Source of the DNA: Cladocopium goreaui | Lineage: Eukaryota; Sar; Dinophyceae; Suessiales; Symbiodiniaceae | Direction of reading: 5' to 3' | DNA: 64,000 nt | Assembly: GCA_947184155.2 (NCBI GenBank) | Contig: CAMXCT020001022.1 | Span: 65,001-129,000 of the forward strand | Part shown: piece after piece, positions 1-12,906 of the stretch | Layout of the letters: each line of letters opens with the position of its first letter | Position numbering within the stretch: position 1 is the stretch's first letter | Position numbers and translations under genes: made by a program | The notes under the pieces: generated by a model | What the model saw: only the letters and a program-made list of their open reading frames with translations | What the model was told of the DNA's origin: nothing | The model's database searches: none

Positions 1-807
1 GAGCATGCTAGCACTGGCAGGGTGCTCTTGAAAGACTTCTATGGGTCTGCTTTGAAAGGCAACTGGCAATTCTCAGAGAGCATTGCCTACTTGAGGGAAC
101 TTGGAGCTTTGGATGAGTCTGACCCTTCCAACCTTGCTGTGCTGATTCCCAACTATGTGAACTCGCACTCAAATTGTGTTGCATCAAGCAGTGTCTACTC
201 TGTTTGCTGCATCAATGAGTGTGAGGGGCTTTTGAGTCATCTTGAACGTGAAGTGGCAGCTCCTCAAGTTGAGCCAGACCGGCTCTTGGCCATTGTGTCG
301 GACTTGCCTTCTGCTTCTGTGAAGGCTCCTCGCACCCTTTCTCCAGAGTTGAAGGACAGACTTCATGAAGTTGCGAAGAAGCACAATGGCAAGGTGCCGT
401 TGCATGGCCGCTTGTTTGCACAGTGGCTGCATCATGCCTACCCGCGCGAGTGTCCATTCCCACACATTGCTGGGAAGACCAATCCTATGACAGCGGATGA
501 ATGGATGCAGAACCGCCACGAGAGCGTGTCAGCATCAAAGCAAGATATGCTCAAGGTGGTTCAAACTGCACCCGTTGCAGAAATCAAGCGAGAGCTTCCC
601 TGGACAGTGGAGGAGGAGTTGGTGATTGGTTCCACCAAACCAGCTTCCAAACCAGCTTCCATGGTGGTTTCCCTCCTCCGCCAAGTTTGTTTCTTTCTTG
701 CAGCTGCCTCTGTTTGCATATTTTTCGGCAAAGACGCCATGGCAAAGGCGCTCACGGCCAGAGATGGCTTGCTGCTTCCCATGGCACAGAAGCAACACGC
801 GTGCTGA
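1..807 (+). CDS. conserved dinoflagellate-type membrane protein, 3' part
   Basis: The frame is open from base 1 to a TGA at 805-807, so the gene starts outside the window. The in-frame GTG at 22 is not a credible eukaryotic start. The visible 268 residues carry the blocks LRELGALDESDPSN, NCVASSSVYSVCCINECEGL (Cys-rich) and VPLHGRLFAQWLHHAYPREC followed by PFPH. From memory only, I associate these blocks with a large family of uncharacterised dinoflagellate proteins. Near the C terminus a hydrophobic stretch (VVSLLRQVCFFLAAASVCIF) looks like one membrane segment or a tail anchor, followed by a short basic tail. No intron is needed in the visible part. Molecular function is unknown; the Cys-rich block suggests disulfides in a secretory or lumenal compartment, which is inference. 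Confidence 0.62.
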   Translation, partial: EHASTGRVLLKDFYGSALKGNWQFSESIAYLRELGALDESDPSNLAVLIPNYVNSHSNCVASSSVYSVCCINECEGLLSHLEREVAAPQVEPDRLLAIVSDLPSASVKAPRTLSPELKDRLHEVAKKHNGKVPLHGRLFAQWLHHAYPRECPFPHIAGKTNPMTADEWMQNRHESVSASKQDMLKVVQTAPVAEIKRELPWTVEEELVIGSTKPASKPASMVVSLLRQVCFFLAAASVCIFFGKDAMAKALTARDGLLLPMAQKQHAC

Positions 808-1399
808 ACGAACCAGTCACCATGCAGAAATCTTCCTGAGAGAAAAGCCATTTGCGACATCTAGATTGGATGATGCGAACCCATGGACTGAAAAGAACAT
901 GCAGCCGAGAACGTTTCCAACGTCCAAACTTCATTTGCTAAAATGTTGTTCGTTGTCATTCCATTGTATGCCGACTGGTTTTTGCAGTGCTTTGTGAGTT
1001 TGGGGAAGGAAGGACATTGGAAGACAAAGTGAGACTTGCATTGAAGAGTGGAATGGACAGACACATTGGCATGCTTATATACAGGCCGAGGTTAGATTCA
1101 CTCTGGCACGTTGGTGACTGTTGAATTTGGGCTCCATACTTTCCAAGAGCGGAATGTACAGAGCCGCTCGAGAGTCAAACTTGTAGCATTTTTTCAAGGC
1201 TATGAGCCCACGGGCGGCTATGCCAAGAGAATCTGTGCGCATCTTTTCTCAAAATTGATCATTAAGTTAACAAGTAATCTGATCGCCAGGCAAAATAAAA
1301 CAAACAAACATCAAAAGTAGCACACCATCATATGACAGCACGGTGCCGATTAATTACTACATCAACCAAATGATCTGAACTGTCCACCACCGCCGAAGT
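808..1399. other. 3' flank, no gene seen
   Basis: AT-rich sequence between the end of the first gene and the first exon of the next model. I see no exon-like GC-rich island or repeat here; the short open frames are shadows. Confidence 0.5.
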
Positions 1400-2694
1400 A
1401 TGGAAGATGCTTCGGAAGATGTCACTTCTGAGTTGTTGGACGCGTTGCTTTCAGGCTGGGCTGCTGGTGGACACGTCCGGGAATGTTTGACTGAAGACCA
1501 CATGAAGATACGCCTTGGCAGAGGGTTTGAGTGCAGAAAAACCCAAAAAATGCTGTAAGAAATGAAGGATGTAAAAAATAAAGATTAAAAACGGGCAGAG
1601 AATTAACTTTATACAACTTGGATCAAATTGGTCCCACATGTTTGTCTTTGGAAGGATTATATTCTGGTATTCATGGTACATCCTTGTATTCAGCCCAATT
1701 TTCGTCAATTTTGAGGCCTGGAAATTCCCACAGCCCCACGCTCACCTCTTTGGCGCCCCATCTCAGGGACAAATTCCAAGAGGTTGGAGGACACCGGGTG
1801 CCGACAAAAAGCAGCGGGAGATGGTGTATTCTCTTGGAACGCCTGCAAGATCTTGAAAGTTTAAGACGCACTGAAACCACATGCCATCCCACCATCCAAC
1901 TAATATCCAACTATAGAGCCTGCCGACTTGGAGGTTGAGAGGATACATTCACCCAAGAAACAATGATTTCAGAGTCTATGAGTTGGAAACAGGGGTGTGG
2001 GATTCAAACTTGGGCCATCTGGAAGCGACGAGATGAAAGGAACTGGCATCCACGTGGAGACATGCGCAAACTCCAAAACTCTTGGCCGCCGTGTGCGGCC
2101 TCCGGTCCCTCGGCGCCTGCCAAGCCTCGCTGTTTCACGAAGGAGCCTTAATGGGGTCCAGAATGGTCCAGGGATTGCCGTTGACCCTTGAAAGATTTTC
2201 ACTTTGAGCCATGACGCTGAACTGTTCAGGTTTCCACCTTTCCCAAAAGAAGATGAGCTGCTCCGTGGTGCAGCGTTTGGGGCTTGGTGTCCTCGTATCT
2301 GTTGCTGCTACGTGTCTTTGTATGCCATGAACAGGTCCAGCAGTTTTTGTGGATCCTGCTGCTGCATGCTCAAGCCCGCACAGGAACCATCCGGCTGGTT
2401 GATTTATCCCACAGAATCTGCCATTGAGACACCCCAAGATGTTTTGCGATTTGATATATGATTTGATTAATACCTGATTGCGCTACATAGTCTTGAGTTG
2501 CGCCAATGATATTTCCATCAGCGCTGGTTTCCCGATACACCCATGTTTGTTGCTTCAAACTGAGATTGGACTTCTCCGGCAATGCCGCAATGTAACCCAC
2601 TTCTTGCCGGTTCCCGGTAAGGCTCTCGCTTCGGGATACGTCGAGTGCATCGCTTCGGGCTACGCCTCATGCATCGCTTCGGGGTACCTCATCC

Positions 2695-2725
<31 letters not shown>

Positions 2726-5447
2726 TAATTAGAAAATGAAAAAATGATACCTCCCCACCCCCCAACCAAACCCTAAATGGCTAAATCAAGTAATTAGATA
2801 AGAAGAATGATGGTTTCCGTGTTGCTCAAAGTGATGTTTTCCGTGTTGCCCAGAGTGACCGTCCAAAGTGTGAGGAGTGTGTGATTTCTGGATGTTGCCT
2901 GAAGTGATGCGTTTGGTGTCCCCAAAGTGATGCGGGTACCCCGGTGCCTTCGTGATTTTGCCCACATGAAGCCATCCGGGTCCTCGTGCAATAGTGGGCG
3001 GGATTTTCACTTTGCTTTACCCTCACAAAAGAAACAACGCACGGCGTCACACACCGAGCGAATCAACTGCCAAATTCATCGGGTTCGCAGCGGATAGGCA
3101 AGGATGCATAGGAAAAAAAAGTAAAAACATATACTGTATATATATAATATATATATATGTCAGTTGATCGATTTTCAGCACCGGCATCGGCATCATCCAA
3201 AAACTGCGGTACCCCTTTTGACCCGCGCTAACCCGCACCCATATTTGGGGCTGTGCGCCTCTGTTTTCGGACAAAAAAAGCACATAATATGATGTTGTAA
3301 ACTGGTCATAGCCATTTTTTTGATTAATTTCAACCCATGCACGAAGATATGGGATAAGAAACCCAATGCAAACCCGAAAAGATGCAAATTACGTTTCATT
3401 GTTTTAGGGGGCTATGCGTACATCCTATTTACAGTATTATTATGTATATTTAAGTATATTTATTCATCATGTCAATAATGCGCTCCAACGCCCCACGGTT
3501 CCCTGGTTCCCAGGTCCACAGTTTTGGCCCTGCAAGTGGCCTTGGCCAAGCTCCTTGATAGCGCTGTGAAACCTGGAGCGCAAGGACCGTCGCCGCTCCT
3601 GGGAACGTTGCAGAAGCTTGGTGCAGGGAGACGGTTGGGCTGGGGCGTGTCATCGGTGAAGCATCAGTTGCAGGACAAAATCATTCCAGAATAGAGGATT
3701 TCATGTTTAGGCCAGCCCAACACCCATCAGATGATAAGTTTATAGTGAGCGAGGATGGCATGTGGCTCGCGAGGTGTCGTGTACTCTTGTGTTTCGGTTT
3801 GCCTATACAATCGTTTTGGCTGGCAGCATTCATATCACTTTTGGATGCATGTGTTTGTTATAGTTATTGTTTATATTGTTTGTTTTGTTTTCAGCATAAA
3901 TGCCAATCCAAATCCACATACAAACGAAAAAAGTTTTGCTCAACAAAAACACCAAACATACATTTCTTATTATGATCTTAAAATTCATGCATTTCGTGTG
4001 TTCTCCGAAAATAGTTGAATTGGAAACTGCAACTGTTTGGTCAACTAAATTTTGCCCCTGAAATGACTTGAACCCATAATGATCAAACAATAACAAAAAT
4101 TCTGGCCGCCGGAGTTTTGATTTTTCAGTCCATACGCATTGCACCAAGGACCTTGCCGCCACAGGGGGCTCGTCAGGCACGGGTTCTTGTAGTAAGGGGC
4201 TATATGATGCTAGGCTGTGCGCTGTCATGCTGCTTTGATTTTATGTGTTGCATATTTGCGCCATAAGATATACCAAACACATGCCATGGACGTCCGGGCG
4301 GTCCATTAAATTTGAACTGGCAGGTTGAAACTGATAGGGATCGCATGGATCACTGGGTGCAGGAAGGTGTTGGAAACAAGTTTCTGTAACATTTCAAGAT
4401 GTGACCGTTCAGGGTACATAGACGGACCATGGACTGAGTCGCTTGGTCACCAGTAAACCATCCCCAAGTTGTGGTTTATCCTTGGCTATTTCCCTACAGC
4501 GGGATGATTCAAAAAAAGGGATTGCCATGACTCAGGTGATGACTCGGATATCCAAGCTCTATAGCGTGGTTGTTGGCATGCTGGTGTCTGCTGAGAGAAT
4601 CCTGAATGCAAAAAAACATTGTCTATGGATGAAGACATCACAGGCTTCATGAAGGTCATGGTGTCCGTTTTGAAAACAGTCGAGCCATCAGACAGATTTT
4701 GTTTTTGCAAGTATAGCGACCATAAACCAAAGAGGCTCTGTTGTTGCCCAAAACAGAACCACGTTTGAGGGCACATATTATCAATTCTACTTAACTACAA
4801 TGCTAATGTTGTTGCCCAAAGCCGAGAAACAGATTGTAACATTCTGCTGAAGGCGAAGCTAGAGGAGACTCCCATTTGCTGGCCAGAACCACATGGTTTT
4901 CCATATTCTTCCCTCGGCGACCATCCCGAGAAAAGAATGATCCATAGGCCGCTGGCATACCCACAGCGTCTTGAAACTCATGCATTTTAGTATCAACATT
5001 GCAACACTTAAAACAATCTCGATACATTGCTGGACAAATATGTTTGTTTGTTCCGACTTCAAGGATCACGTTGGGTTTGCAACTTCAAGCTTCTCAGGCA
5101 AGTGTCTGGGCGATCCTTTGCTAGAACTGCTTGCCCAGCTCCAGTTGATCTCAGGCGTGGCATCACCATCCTACAATTTTCATGAGAGGAGGGCATGGGG
5201 TTAACAAAAACTAACATTCCTCAAAATCCATGTTGCTGGCATGTTTTTCATAACCTTAAGATGTTTACAATATTTCCAATTGTTACCTACATTTGGCCAA
5301 TTTTGCGAGGTAGACGGAGGCAAATTGTATGGTCTGCGCGGCAGATGGGTTCCAGCCCTGTTCACTTGCCATTGTATTTTCTGCCAGGCACACCACTTCG
5401 ATCGCTGCGCCAGGCGCTACAACATGTTGCAGATTCGTTGCCGCTGA
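1400..5447 (+). CDS. four-exon gene, 165-residue Cys/His-containing protein
   Basis: Predicted exons are 1400-1554, 3514-3655, 4129-4191 and 5310-5447. The ATG at 1400 opens 51 codons ending at a GTAAGA donor. Downstream borders are CAG acceptor/GTGAAG donor, CAG/GTAAGG and a GAG acceptor. The phases 2, 0, 0 match at every junction and the total is 498 nt, giving 165 residues and a TGA stop. The protein starts MEDASEDVTSELLDALLSGW (acidic, helical), has a Leu-rich second exon (ALQVALAKLLDSAV) and a last exon with a CHCIFC cluster plus HH and RC, which could bind zinc. I do not recognise a family. Introns are 0.5-2 kb and AT-rich. Further exons may be missing (for example 1998-2163). The consistent phase is the main support. 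Confidence 0.5.
1998..2163 (+). other. candidate exon (open frame)
   Basis: An island of higher GC with an open plus frame including GSDEMKGTGIHVETCANSKT and RRVRPPVPRRLPSLAVSRRS. It lies inside the first intron of the model at 1400-5447. Borders are not convincing and the minus strand is also open, so it is only a candidate alternative exon. Confidence 0.2.
2628..2730. repeat. 27-bp tandem repeat plus ATC microsatellite
   Basis: Three imperfect copies of a roughly 27-bp unit containing GCATCGCTTCGGGCTACG are followed directly by an (ATC)n run at about 2694-2724. It lies in an intron. Confidence 0.75.
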
Positions 5448-5845
5448 GTTTGTAATTAGGACAACGCGGTTGGCGGTTCAGTTTGCGTCTCTTTGCCCCT
5501 GCCTGCTTTGAGAAGATTCAACCCTGTTTATTCCAATCTGAGATTGGGAGTATATTTGTGCCATCTTCAGGAAATGTATGTATACTATAATTGTATATAA
5601 TATTTACCGGATATGTTAAAACTGCAAAGCCGGGAGGCCGCACAGTTCGATCGTTCTTGGCCGTGACTATCCCAATGCACTTTATTTGGCGGGTTGATCA
5701 ATTTTCCACATTTTTCCAGATGTGCAATACGGCTAAGGTGTATAATGAATTTTGTCTCCTGCAAAAATCTTCAATCATCTTGATCAAATTCAAATATTTC
5801 CACCTACCTGAGCACATTCACTCCAAGAAACCGCTCCTTCCACAG
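5448..5845. other. spacer, no gene seen
   Basis: Between the TGA of one plus-strand model and the first recognisable exon of the next. No clear start exon for the downstream gene could be found here, though one must exist. Confidence 0.4.
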
Positions 5846-8800
5846 CAACCTCCCACGCAGCGGCCCACAGGCGGCCAGTGCCGCAGCGCTGGGCGCCCTG
5901 CAGGCGCTCTTGGCGGAGCGCCACGTGGCGCGTGGAGCCTTGGCGGAGTTGGAAACGCAGAAGCGAGCGCTAATGGATGCAGCAGGCCACGTTGGGATCA
6001 TTCGTGGTTAGTTCTTACCATGGTTAAGGGGTTGTAATGATAGGGAAGGATTGTTTGTTTGGCGTTTTTGCCAGGCATTAATAGTTTGAACGATTAAGTA
6101 TTTTGTGAAAATTGAGAAATGGCCTTAGTTTTGGTTATGAAGTTTATTCGGTGGCTTCGCAAAGTTCAATGGATACCAATCATGCAATTATGGGCAAACT
6201 ATCGCTTATCACGGCCAGCATTTTTTGGACTTTTGGATGACGACAATGGGTGATTGAAATTCGGAAATTGGTTTCCAAAAATGGCAGTTTGGGAAAATTT
6301 GGTAAATCAAGAAGCATATGGAGGATTATGATGAGCTAGTGGGTTTGGGTGGAAAATTTGTGATTCGACGCATAGGACAAGCAAAAATGAAATAGAACCA
6401 TGTGTTGTGTCTGATAAGGGGTTGTGTAATTGAGTCCCAACCAGGGTGGCGTGTGGGATGATAGGGCGGGTGACATCCTTAACTGTTGTTTTTTTTTCCC
6501 GGTTGCTTCCAAACAAACCATTTGCGGCCGGGTTTCATTTGAGCTTAGAAGCGCCAACACATTCAGGGATTTGACAATGTATAGCGGAAATTTATATATC
6601 ATTGATCAATTGTATATCCAACCTATCTCAATTTGGCTGGTATCATTTATAGTTGTTATTTGGGATGGTGGTTCCCAACCGGCCAAAATCATGGTTTCAA
6701 CATGGGAAAAGCATCGCATGTCCCAAAGGTGAACTTTTTTTCCGGCGGCACAATTATTTTGATTCAGCTGATTTCGACATATTGGATCTAAATGGTTTTA
6801 AGATGTTTTAGGATGAAATGTTGGTTTCGGCTTTCAAGTCAGCGGGAAATCGATTGGTGAAGGGGAGGTGAAACGGGGAAAACTGCCTAAATTTTATCAA
6901 TGTGGGATGATCCTCCCAGATAGTCAGATGATTGTAATTGGATGCCCACCGGTTACACACTATAGAATTATATACAATAATTTGACCGGTATTTCATGGT
7001 ATCTTACCATATGTTAATAAGTAATCCAAGATTGTTTTGACCATGAACAGATACAACCTTGTAAAAGTAACACCAGTCAATCAATCAAGTAAGTCAAAAT
7101 CAAAATGAACATGTTTATCACCAAAGATTTGACCACATGAACCACCCCCACATTTTAACTATTGTTGGTGTCTCCCCCAGCAACCAACGGGCACCGGCAG
7201 GTGATGCCGCCGCCGCCGCGCGCCTCGCGCGGCTCTGCCGAGGTACTGCGCAGCTGGAAGCATTGACGCAGCAGATGGACGTGGAGGCAACGGGTGACAC
7301 GGGGGGGCGAGTTGGAGGCGGGCCGTTGGAAAATTTTGGGGGGCGAAGCCATGGTGAAGCCCCAGGACCAGAGATTTTGGATGGTTTTGTTAGATGTTTA
7401 GTATTTAGATATTTAGCATCTTGTGATTGGGATACATAATTTTGACCTATATACCCATGCAAGCAACCATGGCTGGGATTAAATTCATTAACGATCTTGG
7501 GGATATAGTGGGGATGTAACACTTTTTTTAAATACTTATATGAATCAATATGGGTTAAACCATCAAACATAGGGGTATAAAGCATTTCATGAGAATAAAA
7601 CGGGATATAATATGATATAATTGATTTAGTAACAATTCGTCTTTGTTTAGTACACTTTGTTTTTAGCACCTTTTAAGATTATGTTTTGCAGGTTATCTAA
7701 GTTTGGCGATGGCTTATTATTATGCTACATGTTGGTCTTAATGCTGGATATATATGGATATGAATTATCACCTTGACCTGCCAGTGGATGGGGTTATAAA
7801 CTTTACACGGGCGATCTTGTGAATGTAGGATTTGTGGCCGGGTGCTGCCTTTTTGGTGAATGGCAACAGATTTGAACAGAGAGTTCTCACTGTCGGCTCC
7901 CTTTTTCAGCATTCTTCTCAGCCCTTACGCAGACTACGCGCAAATTTCATTCGAAAAGGTTTCCCATTGGTTGGGATCATGGCCTAATGGGGCCCTCGTC
8001 CCTGCTGGACTGTGCATCGATCATGAGTTATATATGTGCTCCGTTATCACGAAATCACTTTATATAATTGTTGAGCAACATTGAGCAACAATCAATCCAA
8101 TTCACAAATCCCACCAAATCAAACCCCATATGTTTCCTGGAAAAACATTCGCCACATATTTCTTGTATCATAGATGGTCCACTTCGCCAGGTCGGAAAGA
8201 TGCAGGAGCGAGTTCTGTTGCCACGGCTCCAAGACACCGCTGCGATTCTGAGGAGGCGCGGTGGGGCTGGAGGTGCACCCACGGTTGCCTTCAAGAGATG
8301 GGGTCCCAAAATGGGTTTGAAAAAATGTGGGAACATTACCCTCTGGTAATTTAACATAGCTATTGAAAATAGCCATTTATAGTTGATTTACCCATAACAA
8401 ATTGTGATTTTCCATAGTTGTGCTAGTTTACCAGAGGGTATGATTAATTAATCAAAATCATGGGAGCTGCGAGTAGCACATTCTTGTCAGACACACCCAG
8501 GATGAGATGCAGGGTTTCAGCATAGATGATTGCCACAGGGGTGGGTTGTTTTTATACACCTAGATTTGGTGAATTTCCCCGTTTGTTTGAGCAGTTGGGA
8601 GCAACCCTGAACGTGGGATGGTTCTAAGCTCCACAAAACGGTGCACACTTCGTTTCGTTGTGCAATTTGTTTCATGTTCAGGATCCGTTTTTGGATACCC
8701 CAATGCTAACTTGTGCCCATATTGGCAATCAAGAATTAGTGGGGAACATATTGAGAACCTGTTGGGTTATATTGGATTTTGAGATATGCCCCTTTTGTGG

Positions 8801-9562
8801 AAAAACAACTGACTGGGTGATGACATGTTAAACATCTCCTAAAATAGGGTTTTCACATGTACCAGCCCGAACAAAATAGCATACTCTTTTTCAATTGCTA
8901 AGAATGTGTGTGGATTAGAGGGCTCCGCGCAATCAAGAATCAACAACTCCAGCTGTAAGCGATAATTACCTCCCATCCCTGCGGTAGTCCTGGGATGACA
9001 TTACTTGCGAGAACAAGTATACAAACATGCGTTTCAAAAGGTTTTGCCCCAACATGTAAAAAATTGCAAACCAACACAGCGCTTCTCAGCCTTTATTCCT
9101 GGCTTTCCAGGTGCAAAAAGGCATGTAGTCCCAATGATGGGACCCGCAATTCCTTGAAGCAGCCCGCTCCCTGATAAACCGTTAATAGGAAGTGCGCGAA
9201 CAAGCTTGCGGGAACAGAAGTCGCATCATTGAGAGCAGGAAATTACCACTATACCCTGTGGTAATCATCGCGAGGGAAACTCCCCGGGACGTTTTTCATT
9301 CAAATGCCCATTTAGCTTGGGGATTTCCCAGCCATGTTTCCAGAAACCGGTGCCAATCATTGCCATAGATAAAACTCATACTGTGCATCCACGCAGGTTC
9401 ACCTTGAATGCCTTGGGTCGCTACATGCAACTGAAGTTCCTGTGGACACCCGAGCGCATCCTCCAAGGCTTCTTCGCTGGGCCACCTAGTAGCTCTTTTT
9501 CAAGAGATATAGAGATGTGGAAGACACCCATGTTTTCTTTGGGAGAATGGATGAATAAATGA
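5846..9562 (+). CDS. Ala/Leu-rich helical protein, 5' end unresolved
   Basis: Predicted exons are 5846-6006, 7201-7293, 8191-8260 and 9397-9562. Junction phases agree (1/2, 1/2, 2/1) and the last exon ends at TGA 9560-9562. The first exon encodes a strongly helical segment (ALGALQALLAERHVARGALA then ELETQKRALMDAAGHVGIIR). The second continues with ARLARLCRGTAQLEALTQQM; together they look like a coiled coil. The last exon contains ALGRYMQLKFLWTPERILQG. Acceptors have pyrimidine tracts (CTCCTTCCACAG) and the first donor is GTTAGT. The first exon begins in mid-codon, so upstream exons are missing from the model. No family recognised. Alternative open frames exist in the third and fourth exons, so those are less certain. 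A MITE lies in the last intron and the 5.2-kb transposon begins 158 bp after the stop. Confidence 0.42.
8339..8438. mobile_element. 100-bp MITE with TA target duplication
   Basis: Starts CCCTCTGGTAA and ends with the inverse TTTACCAGAGGG, flanked on both sides by TA (8337-8338 and 8439-8440). The interior is an imperfect palindrome (GAAAATAGCCATTTATAG against GATTTTCCATAGTTG). Size, inverted ends and TA duplication fit a Tc1/mariner-type MITE. It sits in a predicted intron. Confidence 0.72.
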
Positions 9563-9720
9563 GCCTCCATTTTCCAGGTTTGATGATTTTATTTGATTAT
9601 CAGCCACCGACAATTGAGAACTGGAATGCAGGGACCCCAGTGTCATTTTTGGAATTGTAGTTTGGTCACCAGGAAATTCTACCATGCAACCTGGTGTGCT
9701 TTTAAAACACAAATTCGGTA

Positions 9721-9751
9721 CCCTAAGTCTCCGGATATGGTAATTTTAGTT
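9721..9751 (+). repeat. left terminal inverted repeat
   Basis: 31 bp starting CCCTAAGTCTCCGGATATGG; pairs with 14919-14949 with one mismatch at the sixteenth base. Confidence 0.88.
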
Positions 9752-10009
9752 CTCTTTTTTTTACTGTAAATTTTACAATTTAGTAGTAAAAAATATGTTC
9801 AAGATTACTGTAAATCAATTTACTATTTACTATTTACTATATCAAGTATTTTTTTACTTATATAAGTAAATGGTTTTTGCTTGTAGAAGTAATTTTCGGA
9901 ATACTATTTTTTGGCATTGTTTTTTTAACCATGTTATGTGTTCACTTGTGTATTTTTCCCGAATGCGTAGCAAGGGTTCCCGTTTCACTCTGGGGGTCTG
10001 GGGGTTGAG

Positions 10010-11235
10010 GGTGTGTTCGCTCGACGTTGCGTTCACGGTCGCAACCGTTCGCAACCGTCCGCAACCGTTCGCAACCGTTCGTACGAGGTCCGTATGGCCA
10101 TGCCTATGGGAAGTTTTGCAGAGGTGGTCATTTTTGGGGGTTTCGGACGTGTCGTTGCTTCGTTTCGCGCGGCAGGCGTGGCACTTTGTGACATTCAGAC
10201 GTGTTTTGCAACGTGTTGAAAATCGTTTTGCGTGGCAGGCCCAATACTTTTGTGACGTTTTTAGAAGATGTGTTGCAGTTTTCGTGGCAGGCGCAGCACT
10301 TTGGGCGTGTCCATCGTCATTTTTCGTGGCAGGCGCAGCACTTTAGACGTGTCATGTTGCGTGTTTTTTGCAAATCGCATTGGCAGGGCTGCGTCAAGTG
10401 GCGACAAGGTGCAAATTCCGTGGCAGGCGTGGCATTTTGTGCGATGCGTTGAAAATTGACGGAAGCCTCCCACGAAACATCGATTTTGAGGTTGCCAATT
10501 TTCGGGTTCTAAGGAAAACTCGTAGGAAAACGTCGATTTTGAAGCTACAAAGTGTGAAAATTAGAGGAAGTCTCGCACGAAATGCTTGTTTTGGTGCTCC
10601 CACCTGTCTCTTCTCGCGTGTCTGGTTTTCCCGTGGCCTCGCCGTGTCTATGGGGGAAGCTGCAAAACGTGTCCTTTTGTCATGTTGCCAACTGTGAAAA
10701 TTGCCGGAAGTCTCGCACAAAATGCTGGTTTTTCTGTATCCACGTGTCTTGTCTCGAGGCGCTTGTTTTTCTGTGGCGTCGCCGTGTCTATGGGGGAAGC
10801 TGGAAAACCTGTCCTTTTCGAATGTTTCCAAGCAGGTTGTCATGTTGTTTTGCGTGGCAGACGTGGCACTTTTTGACATTCCAACCTGTTTGATGATGTT
10901 CAAAAAATTGCAAAATTGGAGGAAGTCTCGTACGAAATGCTGGTTTTTCTGCATCCACATGTCTTATCTCGAGTCGCTGGTTTTCCTGTGGCGTCGCCGT
11001 GTCTATGGGGGAAGCTGGAAAACATGTCCTATTCGAATGTGTCCAAGCAGGTTGTCATGTCGTTTTGCGTGGCAGGCGTGGCACTTTGTGACATTCCAAC
11101 CTGTTTGATAACGTGTGGAAAATATCAAAATTGGAGGAAGTCTCGCACGAAATGCTCGTTTTTTTGCACCCACGTGTCTCGTCTCGAGTCTCTGGTTTTC
11201 CTGTGGCGTCGCCGTGTCTATGGGGGAAGCTCCGC
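10010..11235 (+). repeat. long-period direct repeats inside the transposon
   Basis: The block GCCGTGTCTATGGGGGAAGC recurs at roughly 10648, 10785, 11000 and 11213. Shared neighbours include GGAAGTCTCGCACGAAATGC and GGCAGGCGTGGCACTTTGTG. Spacing is about 130-220 bp with variable divergence. The first part (10010-10090) also has a short GTTCGCAACC tandem repeat. The overlapping open frames of 60-190 codons on both strands reflect the repeats and are not reported as genes. Confidence 0.75.
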
Positions 11236-12630
11236 ACTCCACACTCTACACTTTACACTCCACACTCCACAATTTACACTTTAGACTCCACACTCTACAC
11301 TTTACACTCCACACTTTGCACTTTACATTCCTCACTCCTCACCTGAGACTTTACACTCCACACTCCACACTTTACACTACACTCTACACTTTCCACTCCT
11401 CACTCCTCACTCTACACTTTACACTCCACACTTTACACTTTGCACTTTACACTCCTCACTCCTCACCTGAGACTTTACACTCCACACTCCACACTCTACA
11501 CTTTACACTCCACACTCCACACTTTACACTACACACTCCTTACTTTACACTCCACACTTCACACTCCACACTTTCCACTCCACACTCCGCACTCCACACT
11601 TTACACTCCACACTCCACACGTTACACTCCTCACTCCACACTTTACAATCGTCACTTTACACTCTACACTCCACACTCTACACTTTACACTCTACACTTT
11701 ACACTCTACACTTCACACTCCACACTCTACACTTTACACTCTACACTCCACACTTTACATTTTACACTCCACACTCCACTCTACACACCGCACTCTACAC
11801 TTTCCACTCCACATTTCGCACTCCACACTTTACACTCCTCACTCCACACTTTACACTCCACACTCTACACTCCATACTCCCCACTTTACACTCCACACTC
11901 CACACTCTACACTTTCCACTCCACACTCCGCACTCCACACTCCACACTTTACACTCCTCACTTTACACTCCTCACTTTACACTCCACACTCCACACTCTA
12001 CACACCACACTCTACACTTTCCACTCCAGACTCCACACTCTACACTTTACGCTCCACACTGCGCACTTTACACTTCACACTTAACACTCCACACTCCACA
12101 CTCCACAGTTTACACTCCTCACTCCACACTCCACAGTTTACACTCCACACTCCACACTTTACACTCCTCACTCCACACTTTACACTCCTCACTCCACACT
12201 TTACACTCCACACTTCACACTCCACACTTTACACTCCATACTCCACACTCTACACTTTACACTCCGCACTCCACACTTTACACTCCTCACTCCACACTTT
12301 ACACTCCACACTTTACTCTCCACACTCTACACTTTACACCCCACACTTTACACCCCATACTCCACACTCTACACTTTACACTCTACACTATACACTCTAC
12401 ACTCCACACTTTACACTTTACACTCGACCCTTTCCACTTTACTCTCCTCACTCCACACTTTACACTCCACACTCCATACTCTACACTTTACACTCCATAC
12501 TCTACACTCTACACTCCGCATTCTACACTTTACACACTCTACACTCCCCACTCCACACTTTACACTCCACACTCCTTACTTCACACTCCACACTCCACAC
12601 TCTACACTTTCCACTCCACACTGCAGACTG
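11230..12630 (+). repeat. CACTCCACACTTTACACT satellite block
   Basis: About 1.4 kb built from two alternating short words, CACTCCACA and CTTTACA, with CTCTACA variants in irregular order. It has an extreme strand bias (A, C and T with almost no G on the plus strand). It stays open for about 500 codons in one frame (LHTLHF/PHST patterns) only because the words lack stop codons in that frame. Confidence 0.95.
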
Positions 12631-12906
12631 GTAACAAGGGAAACATGTACAAGACTGTTCAAATAAACTATTACAGAAAGGTATTGCGCGTGACTGCATA
12701 ACCATGTGTTTTGACATCTTGACCATTAACATACGTGTGAGCATTCGGGTTCGTGGGCTTCATCTTGTTCTATTTTTTTTGATTTGTTCTAGTGCGCTGT
12801 GCAGTTGTTGGCTGTTATTTACTTGTGACAAAGCTGAAATTTTACTTGTGCTCTGTTGCAATTTACCTGATATCAATTTATTTGTTTTTTTACTTGGATT
12901 CTGCAG

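Noticed and set aside
22-24. GTG as start codon of the first gene
   Set aside because: The frame is open to base 1 and encodes family-like sequence before it; nuclear eukaryotic genes do not normally start with GTG.
2696-2725. ATC run as a coding poly-Ile tract
   Set aside because: Simple microsatellite following a 27-bp tandem repeat, inside a predicted intron.
11115-12701. 528-codon open frame with LHTLHF/PHST repeats
   Set aside because: It lies in a two-word satellite that lacks stop codons by composition. Only the flanking parts have varied sequence, and there is no start context or domain.
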